From: Bacteroidota bacterium
Lineage (GTDB): Bacteria > Bacteroidota > Bacteroidia > Chitinophagales > Chitinophagaceae
Length of the DNA: 64,000 bases
Assembly: GCA_018267955.1 (NCBI GenBank)
Contig: JAFDXL010000009.1
Location: 1,080,717 to 1,144,716, forward strand
Reading direction: 5' to 3'
Part shown: piece after piece, positions 16,467 through 24,877 of the stretch
How the letters are laid out: each line of letters begins with the position of its first letter
How positions within the stretch are numbered: position 1 is the first letter of the stretch
The notes under the pieces: model-generated
The model's database searches: none
Seen by the model: only the letters and a program-made list of their open reading frames with translations
What the model was told of the DNA's origin: nothing
Program-made: the position numbers and the translations under genes

Positions 16467-18764
16467 TTATTGCTTATTGGTCAGCCCCGATATTTCTTTG
16501 ATGGCTTCATCCAGTTCCTGCGCGGTGGCCATAATATGCTGCAGCAGCTCATCCTTATCTACATTAGGTTTACCGGCCAGCCCTATCAGCCCCATAATGC
16601 GCGCCACCGGGGCACGTGCCACATGAGATTGCTTCCAGCCTATCTCCTGCAATTGCTGGTTCTGCGCTTCTATTTCGCGTATATAGTTTTGCCGTTCTGC
16701 TTCTGTTTTTTTGCTTTCGGTAATATCCAGGCAGGCGCCTATCATCTTTATCGGCTTCCCGCTTTCGTCGCGTATCAGCCGCCCCCACGATCTCAGGTTC
16801 CTAAGCTCCCCTGTCGGCCTCAGGATGCGCTCTTCAAATACTATATCCCTGCCCGTCTGCAGCACGGTACTGATGTCGTTATACACACGCTGCCTGTCTT
16901 CGGGGTGCAATAGTTCCAGGTAGCCCTCAAATGTGGCTTTAAAGCTTTTTTTATCCAATCCGTATATATGGTACAGCACATCAGACCACACCACTATATT
17001 GTTCACGATGTCCCATTGCCAGTTGCCCAGGTTGGCCAGTTCCTGCCCCTGCACCATCAGCATAGACATCTCATTCAGCAGCGCAGCATTTTGCCTGTTT
17101 TCCAGGATGATCCTGAGTATCTCTACAGAGCGTTCAATAATGGTCAGGTGCATAGGCTCGGGCTCTTTCACTTCCCTGTAATACACGCCCAGTACACCCA
17201 TGATGGTCCCTTTAGAGTCTATCACCGGCTGAGACCAGCATGCCTTCAGGCTGTGTGCCAGTGCCAGGTCTCTATAATCTATCCACAACGGGTCAGTGGC
17301 AATATCACTAACTATTACCTGCTTTTTGCGATACGCGGCTGTGCCGCAGGAACCGATACCCTCCCCTATTTCTATACCGCTAATGCCATTAATATATTCA
17401 TCTGACATCGATGGAGATGCCCAGTTATACAATCGGTTGTTCTTGATGGTGTGTATAGTGCAAATGAGGCCGGGGAATATAGATTCAATACCTTTGATAT
17501 ACTCTGTTAATACAGATTCAACAGGCATATCCTTCAGCGCATTCAGCTCCAGGATGTGTTTTTCCAGGTGGTCCAGTTCATTCAGGCGATGTGTTTCTGT
17601 AATATCCACCATCAGCCCGCGCAGCCATTTAGGCTTGCCATCTTCATCGATCACAGATACAATATCCTTTATCCAGATGATATCGCCGTCTGCTTTTATC
17701 ATCCGGTAATCGAGGCTGTGGTTCTGGGATTCCCGGGTCTTTACAAGGCAATACTGCACTGCCTGTGCCCTGTCCTCGGGGTGTATATGATTGGCCCAGA
17801 AATCCGGGTCGCTATACCACTCCTCGGGGCTGTAACCTAGTATGCTTTTTACCTTGTCGCTTACAAATGAGAACGACAAGGTTTCGGCATCGGCTTCCCA
17901 CACAATGCCATCAACGGTTTGTATCAGCGACTGGTATTTATCACTCGATTCTATAAATGCCTGTTCTATCCTTTTATGTTCAGTGATGTCCTGGGTGGTG
18001 CCATAAATGCGGGGTGTGTTATTGGGCGTAGCATCTGCCATACCGGTAATGCGTATCCAGCGTTCGTTGCCCTTCGCGGTTACTATTTCCAGCTCCAGGT
18101 CAAACCTCGAAACATCCCGGATAGCAGCCTCCACTACCTGCACCAGCTTGCTCTGCGATGGCTCCTTGTAAAACTGCATACTCGATTCAAAGGTCGCTAC
18201 GAAATCATCCGGCACTTCATAGATATCTCTTACCACATCAGACCAGATGATGATGCTTCGCTCCATATCTACTTCCCAGCTGCCTATCAATGCTATCCGC
18301 TGAGTTTCGTAGAGGAACCTTTCCTTTTTTACGAGGTCTATTAATATGGATTCTTCTTTCTCCCTGGTGAGGTATTCCTGGGTACAATCGGTTACTATGC
18401 TTATAATATGCGTTACCTGCTTCTCTTCATTCAGTACAGGTTTATGTAGCACCGATACATATCTTAATTCCCGCTGCCCGCTGCCGTTTCTGATCGCAAA
18501 CTTTACAACGGGTGTCTCTACCGGCCTGCCGGTTTCTATGGCGTTGTATAAGGATGATTCCCATTCAGGGTCTTGCGTGAAGGGCGCGATATGGTCCAGC
18601 TCAAAAAAACGTTTGCCTGTCATTGCTTCCCTTTGCACCCCGGCAAGCTTCAGGTAAAAACTATTTACCGCTGCAACAGTGAAATCGGGCTTATCCGCCC
18701 GTAACACAATTGTGGCGACGGGCAAACTATTAAATATATCAAGATATTCAATATTCTCTCTCAT
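16467..18764 (-). CDS. Multi-PAS/GAF sensor protein ending in a dimerisation helix without ATPase domain
   Basis: A 765-residue cytosolic protein with no membrane segment. In order: PAS (about 5-130), PAS (150-270, GSWEVDMERSIIIWSDVVRDIYEV), PAS (275-395, WEADAETLSFSFVSDKVKSILGYSPEEW), GAF (about 410-560, GIGSCGTAAYRKKQVIVSDI) and PAS (580-700, NWQWDIVNNIVVWSDVLYHIYGL). The last 62 residues carry SHVARAPVARIMG, with His714 in the place of the H-box His, and a second helix, then the protein stops. The N, G1 and G2 boxes of a kinase are absent. It may act through a partner kinase or as an adaptor (inference). It lies alone on the minus strand. Confidence 0.88.
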   Translation of the reverse strand: MRENIEYLDIFNSLPVATIVLRADKPDFTVAAVNSFYLKLAGVQREAMTGKRFFELDHIAPFTQDPEWESSLYNAIETGRPVETPVVKFAIRNGSGQRELRYVSVLHKPVLNEEKQVTHIISIVTDCTQEYLTREKEESILIDLVKKERFLYETQRIALIGSWEVDMERSIIIWSDVVRDIYEVPDDFVATFESSMQFYKEPSQSKLVQVVEAAIRDVSRFDLELEIVTAKGNERWIRITGMADATPNNTPRIYGTTQDITEHKRIEQAFIESSDKYQSLIQTVDGIVWEADAETLSFSFVSDKVKSILGYSPEEWYSDPDFWANHIHPEDRAQAVQYCLVKTRESQNHSLDYRMIKADGDIIWIKDIVSVIDEDGKPKWLRGLMVDITETHRLNELDHLEKHILELNALKDMPVESVLTEYIKGIESIFPGLICTIHTIKNNRLYNWASPSMSDEYINGISGIEIGEGIGSCGTAAYRKKQVIVSDIATDPLWIDYRDLALAHSLKACWSQPVIDSKGTIMGVLGVYYREVKEPEPMHLTIIERSVEILRIILENRQNAALLNEMSMLMVQGQELANLGNWQWDIVNNIVVWSDVLYHIYGLDKKSFKATFEGYLELLHPEDRQRVYNDISTVLQTGRDIVFEERILRPTGELRNLRSWGRLIRDESGKPIKMIGACLDITESKKTEAERQNYIREIEAQNQQLQEIGWKQSHVARAPVARIMGLIGLAGKPNVDKDELLQHIMATAQELDEAIKEISGLTNKQ

Positions 18765-18837
18765 GAGCCTGGTTAAAACTATAGTGCATATGGCAATGGA
18801 GTTATGGGTTTTCTCTAAAGTAACTTTTACAAAATAA

Positions 18838-18860
18838 TGAAAAAAAGGGAACCTTTCCCT
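18838..18860 (-). terminator. Terminator of recF (minus strand)
   Basis: Read on the minus strand, AGGGAA..TTCCCT with a 3-base loop is followed by a T run. It lies 38 bp after the recF stop, in the gap before the PAS gene. Confidence 0.75.
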
Positions 18861-18897
18861 ATGAATGGATTATTATATCATTAAAGAAAGATGCCTG

Positions 18898-19977
18898 CTA
18901 GCTAAGCTCTATGAAGCCTACTTCCACACCTTCTCCAAAGGCTGCTTTTACACGCGCTGCGTGTGTATCTGTCAATATCACCTGCCCAAAGTTGTCTGTG
19001 CGTATTATGCGCAGCAGGGCTTCCATCCTGTCCTGGTCCAGCTTTTCGAATACATCGTCCAGCAGCAGTATAGGCTTGTGGTGCAGCAGTTGGCAGAGGT
19101 AAGCGTGTTGTGCCAGCTTCAGCGCAAATAGGAAACTCTTCTTCTGCCCCTGTGATCCGTAATTCTTTATCGGTGTATCGTTTAGCGTAAACTCCCAATC
19201 GTCCTTATGTATGCCTCTCAGGGTACGCTGCATACGCAGGTCGTTTTGCAACCCGTCTTTCAGCCATTGCGCCAGCGGTTGCCGGTGCATATCAGATTGA
19301 TATACAACGTTTATATACTCCTTACTGGATGATAATTCATTGTAGAATTTCTGCAATACAGGCAGGAACTCAGTGCTGAAGGCTTTGCGCTTATTATAAA
19401 TATAGCCGCCATCCGCAGCCAACTGCGCGTTATAAAACTCCAGCTCTGCACTGTGCGTCGATGGGTTGGTGGCCTGCAGCTTCAGCCAGGCATTGCGCTG
19501 CAGCAGTACCCTTTGGTACCGCATCAGGCATTCCAGGTAATGGGTATCTGTCTGGCTCAGAATGCCATCCACCCATTTCCTGCGCAGCTCGCTGCCATCG
19601 TTGATAAGCTCCATATCATCGGGGGCTATCATCACGGCAGCGTACTTGCCTATATGGTCTGTAGGCTTCTCATACAGGGCTCCATCAGCAAAAATCTCTT
19701 TCTTGCCCTGCTTCCATTTGCAGCTGATGATCTCTTTGCGGTCGTTTTTGTAAAAAGTACCCTCCACCCTAAAGCCATCCATGCCTTTTTGCACACTATT
19801 TTGCTGGTAGGCGCTGAAATAGCTCTTGGTATAGCACAGGTAGTACACCGCATCCAGCAGGTTGGTCTTTCCACTGCCATTGGGGCCTGTAATACAGGTC
19901 ACCTGGCGGTCAAAACCGAAGCCGGAGGACGTATAATTACGAAATTGTACTAATGTGATACTCTTTATTGTAGCCAA
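18898..19977 (-). CDS. recF: DNA replication and repair protein RecF
   Basis: About 359 residues, the normal RecF length, if translation starts at TTG 19977 (MATIKSITLVQFRNY). The frame stays open much further upstream, but that part overlaps pdhA in the opposite direction and has no RecF similarity. Walker A is GPNGSGKT at residues 31-38, the signature YGSQGQKKSF lies near 295, and Walker B LLLDDVFEKLD follows, as in SMC-like ATPases. RecF binds ssDNA-dsDNA junctions and helps load RecA at gaps. It is not next to dnaA or dnaN here. It is divergent from pdhA with only 52 bp between the proposed starts. Confidence 0.94.
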   Translation of the reverse strand: MATIKSITLVQFRNYTSSGFGFDRQVTCITGPNGSGKTNLLDAVYYLCYTKSYFSAYQQNSVQKGMDGFRVEGTFYKNDRKEIISCKWKQGKKEIFADGALYEKPTDHIGKYAAVMIAPDDMELINDGSELRRKWVDGILSQTDTHYLECLMRYQRVLLQRNAWLKLQATNPSTHSAELEFYNAQLAADGGYIYNKRKAFSTEFLPVLQKFYNELSSSKEYINVVYQSDMHRQPLAQWLKDGLQNDLRMQRTLRGIHKDDWEFTLNDTPIKNYGSQGQKKSFLFALKLAQHAYLCQLLHHKPILLLDDVFEKLDQDRMEALLRIIRTDNFGQVILTDTHAARVKAAFGEGVEVGFIELS

Positions 19978-20029
19978 GCGACAGAAACGAACGAAAGTTT
20001 TTATATTTTCGCACAAATTTAGAAAAACC

Positions 20030-21022
20030 GTGCAGACTCCTTTCGGTAAAGAAACATATTTGTATTGGTACGAGATCATGCTATTGCTCCGCCGCTTCGA
20101 AGAAAAAGCCGGCCAGCTATATGGCATGCAAAAGATACGCGGCTTCTGCCACCTGTACATTGGCCAGGAAGCGGTAGCAGCCGGGATGATGACAGCTATC
20201 AGGGATGATGACAACTTGATTACCGCTTACCGCGATCATGGACTGGCTATTGCTAAGGGCATCCCTGCCAAAGAGTGTATGGCAGAGCTGTATGGCAAGG
20301 CTACAGGTTGCACCAAGGGTAAAGGCGGTAGTATGCACTTCTTCTCTAAAGAAAAACGCTTCTTTGGCGGCCACGGCATTGTGGGTGGCCAGATAGGCCT
20401 GGGTGCAGGTATCGCATTTGCAGATCAGTATAACAACAACGACAGGGTAACGATATGTATGTTTGGTGATGGTGCGGCGCGCCAGGGCCTGCTGCACGAG
20501 ACCTTTAATATGGCTGTATTGTGGAACCTGCCTGTAGTGTTCATTTGCGAGAACAACCATTACGCTATGGGTACATCGGTAGAGCGTACCTCCAAAGCTT
20601 TAGACATCTATCGTATGGCTGATGCCTACGATATGCCGGGCGATAGCGTGGATGGTATGAACTGCGAAGAAGTACACAAAGCCATAGAACGCGCCGTAAA
20701 ACGTGCCCGTGAAAAAGGCGGACCAACTTTCCTCGAAATAAAAACTTACCGCTACCGTGGCCACTCTATGAGCGACCCTGCAAAATACCGCAGCAAGGAA
20801 GAAGTAGAGGAATACAAGGAAAAAGATCCGATCAACACTACCCTGCAGATCATTATGGATAATAAATGGGCTACAGAAGCGGAGATCGAGGCCATCAACG
20901 AAAAAGTGAAGAGCGAAGTGGAAGAATGCGTACAGTTTGCAGAAGAAAGCCCATGGCCTGATGACAGCGAATTGTACAAGGATATATACGTTGACGAAAA
21001 CTATCCTTATATTACCGACTAA
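20030..21022 (+). CDS. pdhA: Pyruvate dehydrogenase E1 component, alpha subunit
   Basis: About 330 residues from GTG 20030 (M-QTPFGKETYLYWYEIMLLLRRFEEKAGQLYG), which matches the usual Bacteroidota PdhA start; the frame is open to 19955 but that would run into recF. TPP motif: ICMFGDGAARQG followed by ENNHYAMGT. The phosphorylation-loop region YRYRGHSMSDPAKYR is conserved. It pairs with a beta subunit to form E1 of the pyruvate dehydrogenase complex and feeds acetyl-CoA synthesis; pdhB is not adjacent, which is common in this phylum. A TPR-protein gene follows 50 bp later. Confidence 0.95.
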   Translation: MQTPFGKETYLYWYEIMLLLRRFEEKAGQLYGMQKIRGFCHLYIGQEAVAAGMMTAIRDDDNLITAYRDHGLAIAKGIPAKECMAELYGKATGCTKGKGGSMHFFSKEKRFFGGHGIVGGQIGLGAGIAFADQYNNNDRVTICMFGDGAARQGLLHETFNMAVLWNLPVVFICENNHYAMGTSVERTSKALDIYRMADAYDMPGDSVDGMNCEEVHKAIERAVKRAREKGGPTFLEIKTYRYRGHSMSDPAKYRSKEEVEEYKEKDPINTTLQIIMDNKWATEAEIEAINEKVKSEVEECVQFAEESPWPDDSELYKDIYVDENYPYITD

Positions 21023-21072
21023 TTTCAACAGAAACGACCATACTAAATCAATTACAAATCATAAGTACTTAA

Positions 21073-21768
21073 ATGGCAAATACAGTAAGAAATAAGCCAG
21101 GCATTGAAAATGCAACCCTTATTGAGGACAACAAGACCCTCGACAACATGATGGGAATGTATGAGAAGAATAAGAATCGTATCAATACCATCGTTTTAGT
21201 AGTGCTGGTAGTTATCGTAGGTTATTTTGCTTACGACAAATTATACATGGGCCCTCGCGAAACAAAAGCTGCCAACAGCATAGCCTTTGCGCAGCGTTAT
21301 TTTGAAGCAGATTCTCTGCAAAGGGCTCTTAATGGTGATGGACAACACCTTGGCTTCCTGAAGGTAATGAAGAAATACAGCGGCACTAAAACGGCTAATA
21401 TGTGCAATTACTACGCCGGTGTTTGTTATCTGCAAATGGGCGATGCTAAAAATGCTATTAAGTACCTGGAAAATTTTGATGCACACGGCAGTTCTCTGGG
21501 ATACGCCGCTAACGGCGCTCTTGGCGATGCTTACATGGAAACCAACAACACTTCAAAGGCGATGTCAGCTTATGAAAAAGCTGCCGGCAACAAGAACGAC
21601 GATAAGCTGACACCGATGTACCTGATGCGCCTGGGCCTGGTTTGCGAAAAAGCAAACAAAACGGAAGATGCAAAGAAATATTATCAGCGCATTAAGGATG
21701 AATTTCCATTGAGCGAACAGGCACGTGACATTGACAGGTACCTGGGCCATCTTGGCGAACATGATTAA
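21073..21768 (+). CDS. TPR-repeat protein with N-terminal membrane anchor (YfgM-like)
   Basis: A 231-residue protein. A short cytosolic N-terminus is followed by one membrane helix (NTIVLVVLVVIVGYFAYDKLYM, about residues 38-58) and then TPR-like helical pairs: YYAGVCYLQMGDAKNAIKYLENF, AANGALGDAYMETNNTSKAMSAYEKA and LRLGLVCEKANKTEDAKKYYQRI. The layout is that of the TPR_21/YfgM family, periplasmic anchored scaffolds that touch the secretion machinery in E. coli. Its specific role here is unknown. A terminator lies just after it, directly before ribH. Confidence 0.85.
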   Translation: MANTVRNKPGIENATLIEDNKTLDNMMGMYEKNKNRINTIVLVVLVVIVGYFAYDKLYMGPRETKAANSIAFAQRYFEADSLQRALNGDGQHLGFLKVMKKYSGTKTANMCNYYAGVCYLQMGDAKNAIKYLENFDAHGSSLGYAANGALGDAYMETNNTSKAMSAYEKAAGNKNDDKLTPMYLMRLGLVCEKANKTEDAKKYYQRIKDEFPLSEQARDIDRYLGHLGEHD

Positions 21769-21791
21769 TTTTTTATAAACATCATATTACT

Positions 21792-21831
21792 CCCCTTTTT
21801 ACCTTTGACGGCGAAAAGGGGTTTTATTTTT
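21792..21831 (+). terminator. Terminator of the TPR gene with ribH -7 box in its loop
   Basis: Stem CCCCTTTT (21792-21799) / AAAAGGGG (21814-21821) with a 14-base loop, followed by TTTTATTTTT and then the ribH ATG. The loop begins with TACCTTTG (21800-21807), a perfect TAnnTTTG box. A transcript begun from that box would lack the left arm and so could not form the terminator. Confidence 0.6.
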
Positions 21832-22335
21832 ATGGCACAATCGGCAAACAGCACCTCGTTACTGGACACATCTGCACTGGCATCGCTGCAAAACGCACGC
21901 GTAGCTATTGTTTATACAGAGTGGAACGATAAGATCATTAATGAACTGGTAGCAGGCTGCGAAAGGATATTGCAACAATTCAATGCGGTAGTAACGCACA
22001 AACTGCTTGTTCCGGGTGCATTCGAGATACCCTTTGCCTGCAGGCAATTGCACGATAACACTATTGCAAAGGATACCGCTCCTGAAGCTATCATTACATT
22101 CGGAACGGTAATACGCGGCGGTACCCCCCATTTTGATTATGTGTGCAAAGCGGTAACAGAGGGAATCACCCAATTAAACGTAACACTTACCATACCGGTT
22201 ATCTTTGGCGTACTGACCTTAGATAACGAGCAGCAAGCCTGGGAACGCCTCGGTGGCGTGCATGGCCATAAAGGCGAAGAAGCGGCCATCGCCGCGCTCA
22301 AGATGATCAAAAACAGCCGTGCCTATAAAGCATAG
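21832..22335 (+). CDS. ribH: 6,7-dimethyl-8-ribityllumazine synthase
   Basis: A 167-residue protein. Motifs: YTEWNDKIINELVAGC (substrate contact Trp), LVPGAFEIPF, and GTVIRGGTPHFDYVCKAVTEGI, in which the His of TPHFDYV is the catalytic base. A late GGVHGHKGEEAAIAALKMI completes the family pattern. It condenses 5-amino-6-ribitylamino-uracil with 3,4-dihydroxy-2-butanone 4-phosphate, the penultimate step of riboflavin synthesis; the second substrate comes from RibBA, encoded at 59436-60635. An upstream TTG at 21805 is in frame but lies in the terminator loop, so ATG 21832 is preferred. No FMN riboswitch is seen. Confidence 0.95.
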   Translation: MAQSANSTSLLDTSALASLQNARVAIVYTEWNDKIINELVAGCERILQQFNAVVTHKLLVPGAFEIPFACRQLHDNTIAKDTAPEAIITFGTVIRGGTPHFDYVCKAVTEGITQLNVTLTIPVIFGVLTLDNEQQAWERLGGVHGHKGEEAAIAALKMIKNSRAYKA

Positions 22336-22378
22336 CCGAAACAACTTACTTTTACAACACAAAACAGCCTCCGTACCA

Positions 22379-23101
22379 ATGACTAAAGTACAACTCTTTA
22401 TACCTTGCTTTGTAGATCAGCTATACCCCCAAACAGGAATGAACATGGTAAAAGTGTTGGAAAAACTAGGGTGCGAGGTAAGCTATAACGCCAAACAAAC
22501 CTGCTGCGGGCAACCCGCCTACAATGCAGGCTACGGGCAAGAAGCACATGCTGTAGCCCAGAAATTCCTGCATGATTTTGATGGTGAAGGATACATCGTT
22601 GGACCCAGCGGCTCCTGTACCGGCTTTGTACGCAGCTACTACGATAAAATGACGCAGAATACGCCCGAACATTTGCTGAGTAATAAGGTTCGGAGCAATA
22701 TGTATGAGTTTACAGAATTCCTTACGGAGATCCTTAAGGTAGAAGACCTGGGAGCGACATTTAACGGCAAAGCTACCTATCATGATGCTTGTGGTGCATT
22801 ACGCGAATGCGGCATCAAACAAGGCCCGCGTAAACTTCTGGAACACGTAAAAGGACTGGAGATGGTGGAAATGAAGGAATGTGAAACCTGTTGCGGCTTC
22901 GGAGGTACGTTTGCAGTAAAGTACGAACCGATATCATTGGGTATGGCGCAAACCAAGGTGCAAAGCGCATTGGAAACCGGTGCCAAATACATGATATCTA
23001 CAGATGTATCCTGCATGATGCATGTGCAGGGATATATAGATAAAAACAACCTGCCCATGCAAACACTGCATATAGCAGATGTATTGGCCAGCGGGTGGTA
23101 A
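22379..23101 (+). CDS. (Fe-S)-binding protein, LutA/YkgE-like (two CCG domains)
   Basis: A 240-residue protein from ATG 22379. Two CCG cysteine-rich domains: PCFVDQLYP plus NAKQTCCGQPAYNAGY, and YHDACGALRECGI plus CETCCGFGGTFAVKY, with PSGSCTGFV between. These ligate Fe-S clusters as in LutA, part of the LutABC L-lactate oxidation system, and in heterodisulfide reductase-type proteins. LutB and LutC genes are not adjacent, so the assignment to lactate oxidation is by similarity only. It begins 43 bp after ribH and is followed 11 bp later by a glycosyltransferase gene, so it may be in an operon with unrelated functions. Confidence 0.88.
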   Translation: MTKVQLFIPCFVDQLYPQTGMNMVKVLEKLGCEVSYNAKQTCCGQPAYNAGYGQEAHAVAQKFLHDFDGEGYIVGPSGSCTGFVRSYYDKMTQNTPEHLLSNKVRSNMYEFTEFLTEILKVEDLGATFNGKATYHDACGALRECGIKQGPRKLLEHVKGLEMVEMKECETCCGFGGTFAVKYEPISLGMAQTKVQSALETGAKYMISTDVSCMMHVQGYIDKNNLPMQTLHIADVLASGW

Positions 23102-23112
23102 ACATCTGAACA

Positions 23113-24537
23113 ATGAAGCCTATCCGATCCAACTATTCATTCTGGCTTATTGGCATTGTCGCGTTCTGCTATATATGTGTTCGCACATTTACCGTTGCTA
23201 TCACCTATGACGAATGCTGGACACTATTTGGATATGCGCGCACACCTGTTTGGGATATAGTAAGCTATAGCTCTCCGGCAGCCAATAACCATATTCTTAA
23301 TTCCCTGCTTACCAAGTTGTGTATCCAGTTCTCAGAAAGCGAGTTTGCTATCAGGCTTCCCAATTTACTAGCGTCGATCTTATACTTTTATGCCGCATAC
23401 AAAATATCGCTACTCTACTTTAAAAACCAATGGCAACAACTTGGCCTCTTCACCACGTTGATCGGTAATTTTACACTACTTACCTTCTTCGGGTTGTGCC
23501 GGGGCTATGGCCTGGCTATTGCACTGATGCTATTTTCTATATACCAGTTAATATCCTACAGCCAAACCATGCGCAAACGGCAATTGCATCTTAGCCTGCT
23601 AACAATAGCGTTAAGTATGTATGCCAATTTCTCGATGATGCCTGCTTTGCTGGCCCTGATGCTAACTGCAACATTCGTTTCCTGGCATCGTTCCGGCAAA
23701 CTTTTGGATGCCTTAAAACTGCCACTATTGTATAGCCTTGCAATAGCAGCTATATCGGCCTATCCTATTTATAGAATGGTTAGTATGGGAGAGGCTTACT
23801 TTGGCGGCGAAAAAGGTTTTATTCAAGATACCGTTTACAGTGTATTGCAAGGCTATTTTGGCTTCTGGGCTATCTTTGAACGCCCCGGCATTACAAGCTA
23901 CATCATACTTGCCCTTATAATTGCCGGTTGTGTATTTACCTATCGAAACCTAAAAACAAGTTTAACTGACAATATACGCTACACGATACCTGTAACCATC
24001 CTCTTAGTAGCTATCCTGCTCATCAATCTTCAATTTTACCTACTGGGTGTAAAGTTGCCTGTCGGCAGAACAGGTTTATACCTATTTCCATTATTGATGT
24101 TGTCCCTGTTTACTTTATTTTCTAATTGGAAAAACAAATATCAGACAGCATCTACAGCATTGTGCCTGGCATTTGGCGTGCTAAGCATCTTCAATGTGGT
24201 AAAGGAAGCTAACTTCATTTCAACCCGGGATTGGTGGGATGCGACCTACACCAAATCCGCCATACAATACATAGTAGCTCATCTACCCAAAGAAGAAAAG
24301 GGCCCGATACACGTAATGGGAATGTTCAGCACCGACAACTCCATGAACTATTATGCTGAGCGATTGGCCCCCGGGCGCATTGCTACTATAGTAAAGATAT
24401 TTGATGCAGATACCGTAAACTATGAAAACTATGATTATGCTTTTATCAGGAAAGATTACAGATGGCCTGCCGATAACAGCTTCAAAATAGTGCAGGCTTA
24501 CCAGGACAGTACTTATCTATTATTTGAAAAAAAATAA
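23113..24537 (+). CDS. Polytopic membrane glycosyltransferase, GT39/PMT-like (copy A)
   Basis: A 474-residue protein with about 10-12 hydrophobic helices. The first extracytoplasmic loop has TYDECWT, the Asp-Glu pair found in PMT/ArnT-type lipid-sugar-dependent transferases, then AANNHILNSLLTKLC and RLPNLLASILYFYAAY. The C-terminal part is a periplasmic domain. Such enzymes move a sugar from a polyprenyl carrier to an acceptor on the outer face of the inner membrane; acceptor and sugar are unknown. It is a clear paralogue of the gene at 24878, with nearly the same motifs throughout. Confidence 0.78.
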   Translation: MKPIRSNYSFWLIGIVAFCYICVRTFTVAITYDECWTLFGYARTPVWDIVSYSSPAANNHILNSLLTKLCIQFSESEFAIRLPNLLASILYFYAAYKISLLYFKNQWQQLGLFTTLIGNFTLLTFFGLCRGYGLAIALMLFSIYQLISYSQTMRKRQLHLSLLTIALSMYANFSMMPALLALMLTATFVSWHRSGKLLDALKLPLLYSLAIAAISAYPIYRMVSMGEAYFGGEKGFIQDTVYSVLQGYFGFWAIFERPGITSYIILALIIAGCVFTYRNLKTSLTDNIRYTIPVTILLVAILLINLQFYLLGVKLPVGRTGLYLFPLLMLSLFTLFSNWKNKYQTASTALCLAFGVLSIFNVVKEANFISTRDWWDATYTKSAIQYIVAHLPKEEKGPIHVMGMFSTDNSMNYYAERLAPGRIATIVKIFDADTVNYENYDYAFIRKDYRWPADNSFKIVQAYQDSTYLLFEKK

Positions 24538-24558
24538 AGCCTGAACGTAGCAGGCTTT
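24528..24558 (-). terminator. Bidirectional terminator between copy A and tRNA-Leu
   Basis: Stem AAAGCCTG (24536-24543) / CAGGCTTT (24551-24558) with a 7-base loop. On the minus strand, after the tRNA, it is followed by a strong T run (24528-24534), so it should terminate the tRNA transcript; on the plus strand it overlaps the copy A stop codon. Confidence 0.8.
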
Positions 24559-24564
24559 AAAAAG

Positions 24565-24648
24565 TGCGGCAGAGGAGATTCGAACTCCCACGCCCTTTCA
24601 GGCGCTACCACCTCAAAGTAGTGCGTCTACCAGTTTCGCCACCGCCGC
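24565..24648 (-). tRNA. tRNA-Leu (anticodon GAG)
   Basis: An 84-nt gene read on the minus strand. The acceptor stem starts GCGGCGG and pairs with CTGCCGC before discriminator A. The D arm contains AAACTGGTAGACGC. The anticodon stem is CTACT/GGTAG with loop TTGAGGT, giving anticodon GAG for CUC/CUU codons. A long variable arm (class II) and the T loop GTTCGAATC follow. The 3' CCA is not encoded. A promoter lies directly upstream and a terminator directly downstream. Confidence 0.96.
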
Positions 24649-24749
24649 ATTTTTTTTGAGGTCTGCAAATGTAAACGGAAAACTTAAAAGTCAAAAAAGA
24701 AAAACCAAAAAAACGCTTATCTCCGCAGAATTATCCTGAAGTTATAGCC
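24649..24749 (-). pseudogene. Relic of the 3' end of the histidine kinase gene and its flank
   Basis: On the minus strand 24717-24749 encode GYNFRIILRR and a stop, against GTTFRIILRR and stop at the true end of the kinase gene (26393). Similarity continues past the stop into non-coding DNA: TTTTTTGAG and ACGGAAAACTT occur in the same order at 24653-24685 and 26345-26375. Upstream of these codons the kinase similarity disappears. This is the scar of a tandem duplication that also produced the two GT39-like genes. The rest of the 340-bp gap 24538-24877 holds the tRNA, its promoter and terminator, and about 130 bp of AT-rich sequence. Confidence 0.8.
24666..24695 (-). promoter_or_regulatory. Promoter of tRNA-Leu
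   Basis: On the minus strand TTTG (24692-24695), an 18-bp spacer and TACATTTG (24666-24673) match the Bacteroidota consensus; transcription would start about 10 bp before the tRNA. The promoter lies within the duplicated kinase-gene flank. Confidence 0.75.
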
Positions 24750-24877
24750 AATAGCAAGCCTACCAGTCCGCACTTTTGCAATAAAAGATCCAGTGCATTG
24801 ACAGATCAACATAGCTGTCCACACACACATATTGCAAATCTATATGAAGTGGATAGTAATTTCGTAGCTTAGCTGTT

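Noticed and set aside
17919-18344. 141-codon frame on the plus strand inside the PAS protein gene
   Set aside because: Composition follows the antisense of the PAS domains; no promoter or recognisable motif.
18765-19000. Origin of replication next to recF
   Set aside because: No dnaA/dnaN gene and no cluster of DnaA boxes seen.
19955-20029. Longer pdhA N-terminus from 19955
   Set aside because: The extra residues do not match PdhA and overlap the recF start region; GTG 20030 matches the family.
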